Source: Tissierellia bacterium | GTDB lineage: Bacteria > Bacillota > Clostridia > Tissierellales > Tepidimicrobiaceae | Assembly: GCA_012839745.1 (NCBI GenBank) | Contig: DUMS01000037.1 | Coordinates: forward strand, 1-63,805 | DNA length: 63,805 nucleotides | Direction of reading: 5' to 3' | Shown: positions 57,379 to 63,805 of the stretch, piece after piece | How positions within the stretch are numbered: position 1 is the stretch's first letter | Layout: the number at the start of each line of letters is the position of its first letter | Position numbers and translations under genes: made by a program | Notes under the pieces: generated by a model | Databases searched by the model: none | Told to the model about the DNA's origin: nothing | The model's input: the letters and a program-made list of their open reading frames with translations, nothing else

Positions 57379-57819
57379 ATGAGGCATATAAAAAAGTACT
57401 TAGTTTTACTGATAATAGGTGGCAATCTGTATTACATTCTTGAAGTTCTGTGGAGAGGTTATTCGCATTTTACAATGTTTATGCTTGGAGGAATATGCTT
57501 TATTCTAGTAGGATTAATAAATGAAATAAGCATTACATCAAATATGCCTTTAATAATACAGCAGTTTATAGCAGCTATAATAATTACTTCATTGGAACTT
57601 GTTTTTGGATTGGTTTTTAATATATGGCTTGGGCTCAATATTTGGGATTACAGCAGCCTAAGGTTTAACTTTATGGGCCAGATTTGCCTGATGTTTAGCA
57701 TACTATGGTTTTTTCTATCCTTACCTGCAATTTTGCTTGATGATTATTTGAGATACTGGATTTTTGGCGAGGAAAAGCCTGAATACAGGTATATAGGTTT
57801 TAATAGAAAGAGAGTGTAG
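57379..57819 (+). CDS. CmpB-like ABC-transporter type IV membrane protein
   Basis: 146 residues from ATG 57379 (AAGGAAG six bases before); ATG 57373 overlaps that site. Four to five membrane helices, with LEVLWRGYSHFTMFMLGGICF, LELVFGLVFNIWLGLNIWDYS and the family text FNFMGQICLMFSILWFFLSLPAI. Matches the putative ABC-transporter type IV family (PF06541), often seen near phage or integrated DNA. Function unknown. It marks the left side of the phage-related stretch. Confidence 0.75.
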   Translation: MRHIKKYLVLLIIGGNLYYILEVLWRGYSHFTMFMLGGICFILVGLINEISITSNMPLIIQQFIAAIIITSLELVFGLVFNIWLGLNIWDYSSLRFNFMGQICLMFSILWFFLSLPAILLDDYLRYWIFGEEKPEYRYIGFNRKRV

Positions 57820-57987
57820 GTATTTAAATTTTTATATACAAATTGGACAAATAATAGAACTTTATACCACCTTCTATATGTACATGTTATAATACAGGTT
57901 TTAGTTTTAAGCATTCAGATATTTACCATATATGGTAATATATACATAAAGGGGAGGGGAATTTATGCTGGGATATGGCAAGTATAA

Positions 57988-58194
57988 GAAGCAATATCTG
58001 ATATAAAAACTGAATATGACAGGAATCTGGAAAAATATAAAGACTTTGAGCTTAAATATGCATTGGGGCATGAGATTGCTCATTACGAATACAATACGAC
58101 AAAAGGAGTTTTTATGCTACTCGAAAATAGAGATATAGTCCTAAAGATTAATGAAGAAAAAAATAGTATTATTACAATAAGGGAAACGATATAA
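57988..58194 (+). pseudogene. Degenerate reading frame with HEIAH motif
   Basis: A 69-codon open stretch without a usable start (EAISDIKTEYDRNLEKY...ALGHEIAHYEYNTTKG...). An RBS and ATG at 57965 (GGGGAGGGG upstream) opens only 13 codons before TAA in another frame. The pattern looks like a gene broken by a frameshift near 57985. HEIAH resembles a zinc-protease HExxH site, but too little remains to name a family. The surrounding 57820-58264 holds no intact gene. Confidence 0.35.
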
Positions 58195-58264
58195 ATACCA
58201 TTAAAGCGAAATTATATAAAACGGTGAGTTAGAAAACAGGATAGAACAGAGGGGGCGTAAAAGT

Positions 58265-58375
58265 ATGGATTTTATAGCTGGTTTTATACTTGGATTTATT
58301 ATAGCTGTATTTGGGATAGCATTTGCGCTGGATTATTACTTGGATAAGCAGGAAGTCAGCTATGGAGGTAAATAA
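58265..58375 (+). CDS. 36-residue single-span membrane protein
   Basis: ATG 58265 with GAGGGGGCG upstream. MDFIAGFILGFIIAVFGIAF is a membrane helix, followed by a short acidic tail ending YGGK. Small proteins of this kind are common in phage regions. No function assigned. The next 110 bases hold only short broken frames. Confidence 0.5.
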   Translation: MDFIAGFILGFIIAVFGIAFALDYYLDKQEVSYGGK

Positions 58376-58487
58376 ATGGTATGTAAAATCAATGGGTATA
58401 TAGTATTTATGTAGGATGGACAAGCATGTTTTAATCAGGATGAAAAAAGTGGATTAAAGCTTTGCGAAGGTAATATAAATATAAGAT

Positions 58488-59252
58488 ATGAAAAAGCAAT
58501 TAAAAGGCTTTATTCTTGGAGTAATAGTAACAGTAATACTAATGAGTACTGTTACTTATTCTGAAAGTGTTAAGAAAACTATTGAAGTAGTATTTAATTC
58601 AGTTAATATCACTGTTAATGGCAAGAAAGTAGAGGCAGATAATACTCTGTATAATGGAACGACTTATGTACCTTTAAGAGCAGTAGCTGAAATGTTAGGT
58701 AAGGAAGTAGGTTGGGATCAAGCTATAAGAACGGCAAGTATCAATGATAAAGCTACAGTAAATAATAAAGAAACAGGAAATAAAGGTATTTAAGTATAAG
58801 AAACAGAAATAGGTAAAATAACTATATATAAAAGAAATGAAAATGTAAATGTTGAGAAAAAATCAGGACCATTTAGAGTAGAAGTCAAAAAAATGCAAGT
58901 TGCAGAAGTGGAACCAAAAGAGGATACAAAATATTTATTTGATAATAAAGACAAAGTTACAGTAGTAACACTATATATCGAAGTAGAGAATGAAAGCAAG
59001 AATACAAATACAATTTATCCAGATCAGGGGATTATAGTAACTAATACCAAAGAACAAAAAGATGCTGCTATATTTTTATCAGATAATGTTGGAGGAGACT
59101 ACATGGGAGAAGTAATTAAAGAAGGTAATGTATACTTCTTGCTAGATTCAGAGGGAAGTAAAATATCAAGTTTTAAGTATATAATATCAGCACCACGTGA
59201 TGAAAACTATAAAACTATTGGTGAAAATATTACATTTGAATTAAATAATTAA
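58488..59252 (+). pseudogene. Stalk-domain/DUF4352-type surface protein, broken by two in-frame stops
   Basis: One continuous frame of 254 codons is interrupted only by TAA GTA TAA at 58791-58799. Before the break are a signal peptide and a copper-amine-oxidase-N-like stalk domain (YNGTTYVPLRAVAEMLGKEVGWD). After it, from an internal ATG 58893, comes a beta domain like DUF4352 (TKYLFDNKDKVTVVTLYIEVENESKN...). Intact proteins with this stalk-plus-DUF4352 layout exist in clostridia. As it stands the sequence would give a 101-residue secreted stalk domain and, if reinitiated, a separate fragment. Confidence 0.7.
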
Positions 59253-59278
59253 GGCATCCAAAAGGATGCTTTTTTCAT
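59252..59278 (+). terminator. Rho-independent terminator
   Basis: GGCATCC / GGATGCT stem (AGGCATCCAAAAGGATGCTTTTTT) right after the stalk-protein stop. Confidence 0.82.
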
Positions 59279-59324
59279 GCATAATAACAAAATATAAATA
59301 ACCGACTAGGGCAGGTGAGGTGAT

Positions 59325-59549
59325 GTGAAGGAAAGAAAATTAACAGTCAAGCAAAAGGAGTTTGCTGATAGATATATTGAAACGAGCAATGTGGCACAAA
59401 GCTATATAGATGCAGGATATTCTGTTACAAAGAGAAGTGTAGCAGAAGCAAATGCAAGAAAATTACTCGGAAATTACTCGGTGAAAAAATATATTGAGGA
59501 AAGAATGAAAGAATTAGAGGACAAGCAAATAGCTAAAGAGGAAAGATAA
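59325..59549 (+). CDS. Phage terminase small subunit, truncated
   Basis: 74 residues, GTG start behind GGTGAGGTGAT. MKERKLTVKQKEFADRYIET and NVAQSYIDAGYSV...ANARKLLGNYSVKKYIEERM is the N-terminal DNA-binding domain of the terminase small subunit. Intact proteins are about 140-180 residues. The frame stops at 59549 exactly where portal-protein sequence begins in another frame, so the 3' half, the large terminase gene and the 5' part of the portal gene have been deleted. Confidence 0.82.
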   Translation: MKERKLTVKQKEFADRYIETSNVAQSYIDAGYSVTKRSVAEANARKLLGNYSVKKYIEERMKELEDKQIAKEER

Positions 59550-59575
59550 TTGATACTTTAAATGAAGTTATACCT

Positions 59576-59902
59576 ATGCTAGTAGATACAACCCTAGAGG
59601 TATATGACAACATGAAGAAAAGAGCTCCAAAGGATTATGAGGTATCAGTTACCTTTGGAGAATATGCAAGCCCTGATTTTGGAACTGTTGTTGAAGTAGT
59701 AGGCAAAGCAAAATCCTATGGAATAATGTCGTTAGAACAATGTATTGAAGAATTATGTGGTGATACGTGGACCGAAGAAGAAAAGGCATTAGAAGTTAAG
59801 AGGATTAGGCAAGGGGATTATGTACTAAATGAGCCTGCTGCCAGCATAGATGGATTAAAAGGAGATGACAAAGGCAAAAAAGTGGTAGAAGATGAAGAAT
59901 AA
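59576..59902 (+). pseudogene. Phage portal protein, C-terminal remnant
   Basis: Portal-like sequence is open from about 59551 (first ATG 59576). DYEVSVTFGEYASPDFGTVVEVVGKAKSYGIMSLEQCIEELCGDTWTEEEKALEVKRI is the C-terminal region of SPP1-type portals, normally at residue 380 or later of about 480. The N-terminal 80 percent is missing, so this cannot be a working portal. It overlaps the next start by eleven bases, the natural phage arrangement. Confidence 0.75.
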
Positions 59903-60365
59903 TGGTAATGAAAAAGATAAGGCATATGATATACGAAAGATATATGAAGAAATGGAATTAGAACTAATTAGGTCCATGAAAAGAAATCTTAAAAGACATG
60001 AGGAAGAAGAAGTAAAAGTTGGATTTATATTTGAACAATGGCAATCAGCAAAATTAAGAGATTTAGAAAGGTTTAGAAAAGAAAATCAAGAAATAATAGG
60101 TAAATACAGTGAGCCAATAGAAGAACTCTTGACATTTACATTAGTAGAAACATACAAGAAGACTCAAGATAATGTTAATGAGTTTATTAAAGAAATAAAA
60201 AATAAATATGTAGATGATGTCTTTGTTAGGCTGCCAGGAGATTTAGAGCCATTAACGCCTTCAATGGAATCAACTGAAATGAAAGATATGGTTGAACAGG
60301 TACTAGAAAATATAGAAACATGGCAAGATGCTCCAACACCTAGAGATGAAGTATTTTTAGAATGA
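59892..60365 (+). pseudogene. Phage minor capsid (MuF-like) protein, N-terminal part
   Basis: 157 residues: DKAYDIRKIYEEMELELIRSMKRNLKRHEEEE and FEQWQSAKLRDLERFRKENQEIIGKYS match the start of clostridial phage minor head proteins. It stops at TGA 60363-60365, while the continuation starts at ATG 60362 one frame over. Homologues I recall run through this point as one chain (DxFF-G-MNDDKFNAL), so this is probably frameshift damage and not a real gene boundary. Confidence 0.7.
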
Positions 60366-60697
60366 ATGATGATAAGTTTAACGCTTTAATGGAGACTGTA
60401 GAAAAAGACTTTAAAAATGCTAATGCAGCGGTATTAAGGAGAATGGATGATGTATACAGGCAAACCATATTCAGGGCACAGGTACACTATAATACTGGTA
60501 CAGTTTCATTGGAACAAGCTATAGATATGGCAACTAAAGATTTCTTGGAGAAAGGAATAGATGCTATAACCTATTCAGATGGTAAAAAGGTAAATATAGC
60601 ATCCTATGCAGAAATGGCCCTGAGGACAGCAAACCACAGGGCTCATTTAATGAGTGAAGGAAAGAAAAGAAAGGAAAGGAAATGGGATTGTATTTAG
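60362..60697 (+). pseudogene. Phage minor capsid (MuF-like) protein, middle part
   Basis: 111 residues. NDDKFNALMETVEKDFKNANAAVLRRMDDVYRQTIFRAQVHYNTGTV, then ATKDFLEKGIDAITYSDGKKVNIASYAEMALRTANHRA, is the conserved core of phage minor capsid protein. After GKKRKE it runs into unrelated text and stops; the true continuation (WGLYLVVVSAHA) lies in another frame from about 60682. The shift is within an A/G-rich run (about 60660-60686). Confidence 0.75.
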
Positions 60698-60843
60698 TAG
60701 TAGTATCAGCTCATGCAACGACTTGCGAGTTGTGTTTACCATGGCAAGGGAAGATTCTAATAGATGATGTATATGGTGGTGGAAGTAAAGCTGTAGGTAA
60801 TTATCCTTTATTGAGTGAAGCTATGGAAGAGGGACTACTCCAT
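60682..60843 (+). CDS. Minor capsid protein, end of exon 1
   Basis: ATG 60682 (GGAAAGGAA before it) opens GLYLVVVSAHATTCELCLPWQGKILIDDVYGGG...YPLLSEAMEEGLLH. This is the metal-binding part of MuF-type heads, which normally continues PNCRH. Unspliced, it meets TGA at once. After removal of the group I intron (60844-61702) it continues in frame as LLH-PNCRHN-LSTYF. Confidence 0.78.
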
Positions 60844-61702
60844 TGAATGCAAAGTTTGGGTGGAGTATAAACGGTGTGAACTGCATTACAAAGCAGGTGT
60901 GCTAGCATAAAGAAAAAATAAGCTAGTGCTAACGGGGGACGGTAGGCAACCCAATCCCGTGCTAAGCTATTGCAATATGTCTACGCCTATGATACAATCC
61001 TATTAAAGGGGGTAATAATCATGGGTGAAGTATGGAAAGATATAAAAGGATATGAAGGAATCTACCAAGTTAGTAATACTGGAAAGATAAAAAGAATTGG
61101 GAAATATAGTAATCAATTTGGCTACACATGGGAAAGTGATAGATTATTAAAACCTTCTCCTAAAGACAATCAATATCTAATAGTAAACTTGAGTAAAAAT
61201 GGGAAGATTAAACATAAATATGTTCATAGGTTGGTTGCAGAAGCATTTATACCTAATCCAGAGAATAAGCCTACTATTAATCATAAAGATGGAGATAGAA
61301 GTAATAATCATGTTAGTAATTTAGAATGGGCAACATATGCAGAAAATAATATACATTCTATAGAAGTGCTTGATAGAGATACGAAAAATAGTTCTGATTC
61401 TAAGCCAGTATTACAATTTGATAAGCAAGGAAACTTTATAAAAGAATACCCATCAATGAGAGAAGCACAAAGACAAACAGGAATATATGGAATAGATAAA
61501 GTGTGTAACAGAGTAAAATATAGACATACTGCTGGTGGGTATATTTGGAGATATAAAGAAGACATTGCAATAGAAAGTGTAGAGACTATCGAAAGCAATC
61601 AAGAGCCTAAATAAGGCTCTTTTTTAGTGAGTAGAGTAGGCTGGAGACGTACCAGTCGAAGCGCACCGCATACACAAGTATGATGATATAGTCCAATAAA
61701 AG
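60844..61702 (+). ncRNA. Group I self-splicing intron (IA2-like) with HNH ORF
   Basis: 859 bases. The 5' splice site follows T60843. P1 is exon ACTCCAT paired with the internal guide GTGGAGT (60860-60866), with the required U-G at the junction. P10 is exon 2 CCAAA with TTTGG (60855-60859). The core TAACGGGGGAC...CAATCCCGTGCTAAG is close to the phage T4 td intron P4-P6. GATATAGTCC (61685-61694) is the conserved P7/S element. The last intron base is G61702. Precise removal restores the capsid reading frame LLH|PNCRHN. Confidence 0.93.
61021..61614 (+). CDS. Intron-encoded HNH homing endonuclease
   Basis: 197 residues from ATG 61021 (AAAGGGGGTAATAATC before it). NUMOD4 domain (EVWKDIKGYEGIYQVSNTGKI), HNH nuclease (HRLVAEAFIPNPENKPTINHKDGDRSNNHVSNLEWAT) and C-terminal NUMOD1/IENR DNA-binding repeat (SKPVLQFDKQGNFIKEYPSMREA...GGYIWRY). 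Complete and apparently functional. It sits in a peripheral loop of the intron, the usual place for mobility genes. A hairpin with T-run (61601-61626) overlaps its end. Confidence 0.93.
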   Translation: MGEVWKDIKGYEGIYQVSNTGKIKRIGKYSNQFGYTWESDRLLKPSPKDNQYLIVNLSKNGKIKHKYVHRLVAEAFIPNPENKPTINHKDGDRSNNHVSNLEWATYAENNIHSIEVLDRDTKNSSDSKPVLQFDKQGNFIKEYPSMREAQRQTGIYGIDKVCNRVKYRHTAGGYIWRYKEDIAIESVETIESNQEPK

Positions 61703-62284
61703 CCAAATTGTCGCCATAATCTAAGCACTTATTTTCCAGGAATAACAACTTTGCCAACAATTCCAGATGAGAAAAAGGCATTAGAATATTATGAAGCAGA
61801 ACAAAGGCAAAGATATATTGAAAGACAGATAAGAAAATATAAACGATTAGCAGAAGGTTCTATAGATGAAGAAAACCGAAAGAAATATAATGCTAAAGTT
61901 AGAGAATGGCAAAAGATTATGAGAGATTTCTTAGAAGAAAATCCACAATTAAGGAGAGCTTATTGGAGAGAAAAAACTAGAGGCATTTCATTTGACTATG
62001 GGCAAAATTATGATGAGTTAATAGGGGTATTTACTAAGGACAATATAAAAATAACTAGTGTTAGTCATCATATGAAACTAAGGGCTGTTGAAAGAGAAGT
62101 TTCTTTTAGAGATATTGAAGATGCATTGCAGAATCCAATAAAGATTGGTAGAATAAAAGTAAGAGATAATGGTAGTAGTAAAGAGTATATAGGAGAAAAT
62201 GCTAGGGTGATAATTAATCCTGACACAGGAAATATTATTACAGTATGGGAAACAGGTACTAAATATAGAAAAGTTAAAAGGTGA
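61703..62284 (+). CDS. Minor capsid exon 2 with C-terminal toxin-like nuclease domain
   Basis: Exon 2 of the minor capsid gene starts at CCA 61703 (PNCRHNLSTYFPGITTLPTIP); without splicing the first start-like codon is TTG 61751. The segment YYEAEQRQRYIERQIRKYKRLAEGS...NPQLRRAYWREKTRG is the usual head-protein C-terminus. From about 62010 an extra 90-residue domain follows (ITSVSHHMKLRAVEREVSFRDIEDALQNP...EYIGENARVIINPDTGNIITVWET), resembling RelE/barnase-type nucleases found on phage head proteins (MuF polymorphic toxins). Toxicity is inferred. Confidence 0.75.
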   Translation, partial: PNCRHNLSTYFPGITTLPTIPDEKKALEYYEAEQRQRYIERQIRKYKRLAEGSIDEENRKKYNAKVREWQKIMRDFLEENPQLRRAYWREKTRGISFDYGQNYDELIGVFTKDNIKITSVSHHMKLRAVEREVSFRDIEDALQNPIKIGRIKVRDNGSSKEYIGENARVIINPDTGNIITVWETGTKYRKVKR

Positions 62285-62292
62285 GAAATAAT

Positions 62293-62505
62293 ATGAAATT
62301 AAATTTTAATGAAAAACAAATAGAACTTCTAAATAAGATTGGATTTGACTTTGATGTTACTGGTGATTTATCTGATGATGAGATTATGGAAATAGATGAA
62401 AAGGTATCTGATTACTTTGCATATTACGGATTAGATGAGAACGACAGTGTTAATGATACTGGTTTGTTATGTGAAAGTATTATGGATATTTTAGGAGAGT
62501 TATAG
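62293..62505 (+). CDS. Small acidic protein, candidate immunity protein
   Basis: 70 residues from ATG 62293 (AAAGGTGAGA upstream), eight bases after the toxin-bearing exon. Strongly acidic (DFDVTGDLSDDEIMEIDEKVSDYF, DENDSVND), no membrane segment. An acidic small gene directly after a polymorphic-toxin C-terminus is the normal place for its antidote. No family recognised. Confidence 0.65.
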   Translation: MKLNFNEKQIELLNKIGFDFDVTGDLSDDEIMEIDEKVSDYFAYYGLDENDSVNDTGLLCESIMDILGEL

Positions 62506-62520
62506 TTATCTTGATCCTCA

Positions 62521-62558
62521 AAGCACTCATGTTGTTCAAAAACAATGAGTGCTTTTAT
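62521..62558 (+). terminator. Rho-independent terminator
   Basis: AAGCACTCAT / ATGAGTGCTT 10-bp stem followed by TTATTA, after the candidate immunity gene. Confidence 0.82.
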
Positions 62559-62584
62559 TATGCCAAAAAACAGGAGGGGACAAT

Positions 62585-62668
62585 ATGGCTACGGCTACGC
62601 AGGTAACTTTAATCATATGTTTAACAGTGATTATATTGTCATTGATTAATAAGAAGAGAGGTGATTGA
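62585..62668 (+). CDS. 27-residue membrane peptide
   Basis: ATG 62585 with GGAGGGGAC upstream. MATATQVTLIICLTVIILSL is one membrane span, then INKKRGD. Overlaps the next gene start by eight bases, like other small phage genes. Function unknown. Confidence 0.5.
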   Translation: MATATQVTLIICLTVIILSLINKKRGD

Positions 62669-62954
62669 CATTAATGATCCATGGTTAAAAGAATTTGTAA
62701 TAAACGAATATAACCAGGCACAGAAAACAGTCCATGTAGATTATAATAATGTTATCATTATGAGTGTTAAGCTTAAAAATGGTTATGTAGTAGTTGAACA
62801 TTGTATCTGCATGGATCCAGAAAAATTCGATGTAGCAAAAGGTATTGATGTTTGCAAGGAGAAGGTAATTAATCATTTGCTAAATGTATATAAACCAGTA
62901 AACATTAAAAACCCTGAAAAAATAAAGAAATTTGAAATGAAAGCCTTGTTGTAA
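62661..62954 (+). CDS. Phage Gp49-like protein
   Basis: 97 residues from GTG 62661. NGYVVVEHCICMDPEKFDVAKGIDVCKEKVINHLLNV follows the pattern of the phage gp49/66 family, usually placed among packaging and head genes. Role unknown. The stop codon lies in the loop of a terminator. Confidence 0.68.
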   Translation: MIDINDPWLKEFVINEYNQAQKTVHVDYNNVIIMSVKLKNGYVVVEHCICMDPEKFDVAKGIDVCKEKVINHLLNVYKPVNIKNPEKIKKFEMKALL

Positions 62955-62965
62955 GGCTTTTTTAT
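62939..62965 (+). terminator. Rho-independent terminator
   Basis: AAAGCCTT / AAGGCTTT stem (62940-62959) and TTTTATT, overlapping the gp49-like stop. Confidence 0.8.
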
Positions 62966-63060
62966 TTACTCTGGATTAGTATTCACGGAGTATAAATGTG
63001 AAGAACTCTAACTGGCACTAACCAGTATAAAAAAGTATTGAGTAATAAGGAGGATTAATA

Positions 63061-63311
63061 ATGGAATGGATTAAAGAATTAATTGAAAAACATACAAAAG
63101 ATGGAGTATTAGACCAGGAAGCTTTAATTATAGTAGGTATTATTACTGCAGGAGCTACCCTCATAGCAACATCTTTGCAGAGGGTTGGGTGGATGCGAAC
63201 AGAAATCCTATTGAAGAGGAACTAAAGTAAAAAATGCAGGAAGCAGATATTGAGAAAGCGAAATATGATAAAGTAGATTTTGCTAGTGAGTTGCAAAAGA
63301 AAATAGAATAA
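63061..63311 (+). pseudogene. Phage head gene remnants, scaffold-like start, frameshifted
   Basis: ATG 63061 (AAGGAGG) opens MEWIKELIEKHTKDGVLDQEAL, which resembles the N-terminus of phage GP20-type scaffold proteins, then runs to a stop at 63225. Around 63185 a second frame carries GWVDANRNPIEEELK, and ATG 63234 to 63311 encodes MQEADIEKAKYDKVDFASEL followed by QKKIE. None is a complete head protein, so deletions or frameshifts have scrambled this end of the module. Confidence 0.5.
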
Positions 63312-63317
63312 ATTATG

Positions 63318-63346
63318 ATGGCCAGGGGAACCTGGCCTTTTTTTGA
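63318..63346 (+). terminator. Rho-independent terminator
   Basis: GGCCAGG / CCTGGCC stem with loop GGAA and T7, closing the phage module. Confidence 0.85.
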
Positions 63347-63520
63347 AGAAAAAATGACTTTATAATTTGATATTCATGTTAAAAAATATAGCTATATCTA
63401 GGTATAATGAATAAAAAATACTCATAAGAGCAATTATGAAGTCATATTAAAAGAGATAGGGTTTTATTTTTTATCACAATATATGTTATTTTATTGGGTT
63501 GGGTTATGGTTGTGTTATAA

Positions 63521-63577
63521 ATAAAAAGCTCATGATCCAAAACCTGCATTTTTAGAGGTTTTAAAGATTATGAGCTA
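63521..63577 (-). terminator. Terminator of the tRNA-Leu transcript
   Basis: Interrupted stem AGCTCAT...AAAACCT / AGGTTTT...ATGAGCT; on the minus strand it ends in CTTTTTATTT. It sits six bases past the tRNA 3' end. The gap 63346-63520 holds nothing recognisable. Confidence 0.65.
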
Positions 63578-63582
63578 TAATC

Positions 63583-63643
63583 TGGTGCCGAAGGCGGGAG
63601 TCGAACCCGCACGGGGTTTGAGCCCCACTGGATTTTGAGTCCT
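63583..63643 (-). tRNA. 3' part of tRNA-Leu(CAA), attachment-site remnant
   Basis: Minus strand: anticodon loop CTCAAAA (anticodon CAA), TCCAG, long variable arm GGGGCTCAAACCCC, T arm GCGGGTTCGACTCCCGC, acceptor 3' strand CTTCGGCACCA with encoded CCA (63583-63585). The 5' side does not exist: beyond 63643 there is no D-arm or acceptor 5' strand and the anticodon stem pairs for only three bases. This is how the duplicated end of a tRNA looks at the edge of an integrated element. Confidence 0.82.
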
Positions 63644-63677
63644 ATAATCTTTATTTAATCTAGTTTAGCCTAATTTA

Positions 63678-63703
63678 TAAAAGCCCGATTTTACGGGCTT
63701 TTC
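63678..63703. terminator. Bidirectional terminator
   Basis: AAAAGCCCG / CGGGCTTTT stem with loop ATTTTA and A/T runs on both sides; likely ends a minus-strand gene (for example an integrase) lying off the right edge. Confidence 0.75.
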
Positions 63704-63765
63704 TAGCTTTTTTGCTGGTATAATTTCCCTGCTGGTTTAGTCTTTTCTAATGTAATTCAATTGTT

Positions 63766-63787
63766 ATTGCATTACAAATTGCATTAC
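63766..63787 (+). repeat. Tandem ATTGCATTAC repeat
   Basis: ATTGCATTAC at 63766-63775 and 63778-63787, two bases apart, with TAATGTAAT nearby. It could be integrase arm-site DNA, or simply a coding repeat at the end of a minus-strand gene (the minus frame reads ...AVMQFVMQ then stop). Confidence 0.4.
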
Positions 63788-63805
63788 TGCAGTAAGCTTA
63801 GAGGT

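Noticed and set aside
61599-61781. Minus-strand 60-codon frame at the intron 3' end
   Set aside because: Antisense to the conserved intron core and exon 2; no start signal.
59252-63345. CRISPR array or restriction system in the accessory region
   Set aside because: No regularly spaced repeats and no cas, methylase or endonuclease genes other than the intron HNH enzyme.

Overview
The window is a low-GC, endospore-forming Firmicute chromosome of the class Clostridia. The evidence is SpoIVA, SpoIID, a BofC-like protein, the SCIFF peptide with its radical-SAM maturase, HemZ, T-box leaders, frequent TTG/GTG starts and AT-rich intergenic DNA. A Tissierellales-type organism would fit, but the genus cannot be fixed from the sequence alone.

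Layout. (1) 1-4905: the tail of one and all of a second large secreted multidomain protein, a tandem paralogue pair. (2) 4983-6822: an Asn T-box controlling asnA, then a small MltG-like protein. (3) 6981-16670: an unknown protein, a BofC-like protein, ruvCAB, spoIID, queA-tgt (queuosine), yajC, a small membrane protein and the SCIFF peptide system scfA-scfB. (4) 16666-26345: a REP-like palindrome, recJ, relA, dtd, an MBL hydrolase, a small HTH protein, hemZ, an Asp T-box, aspS and tcdA. (5) 26351-34442: rseC, a CsoR/CstR-type repressor, a split ThrE exporter on the minus strand, glyA, a DUF512 protein, der, plsY and gpsA. (6) 34620-39862: spoIVA behind a sigma-E-like promoter, a convergent cysteine-containing protein of unknown function, a propeller-like/coiled-coil gene pair, asparaginase, and a candidate minus-strand small RNA. 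(7) 39956-51346: a LUD protein, cysteine desulfurase with thiI, lemA and a TPM protein, znuACB, and a cupin/HTH regulator with potABCD. (8) 51408-57819: a flavoprotein reductase, a minus-strand TPR/HTH regulator coupled to a tiny exported peptide (a candidate quorum-sensing cassette), a beta-CASP hydrolase, an HD protein, rubrerythrin and a CmpB-like membrane protein behind a perfect dyad.

(9) 57900-63345 is a decayed phage packaging/head module. It holds pseudogenes, a terminase-small fragment joined to a portal C-terminus, and a frameshifted minor-capsid gene. A group I intron with an HNH endonuclease interrupts the minor-capsid gene. Its second exon encodes a C-terminal toxin-like domain, followed by a probable immunity gene, then gp49-like and scaffold-like remnants. 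(10) At the right edge lies the 3' part of a tRNA-Leu gene with its downstream terminator, which looks like an attachment-site scar of an element continuing beyond the window.

Most of the window is ordinary housekeeping and sporulation DNA. The two most interesting systems are the regulator-peptide cassette (52627-54161) and the intron-split capsid-toxin with its candidate immunity gene (59892-62505).
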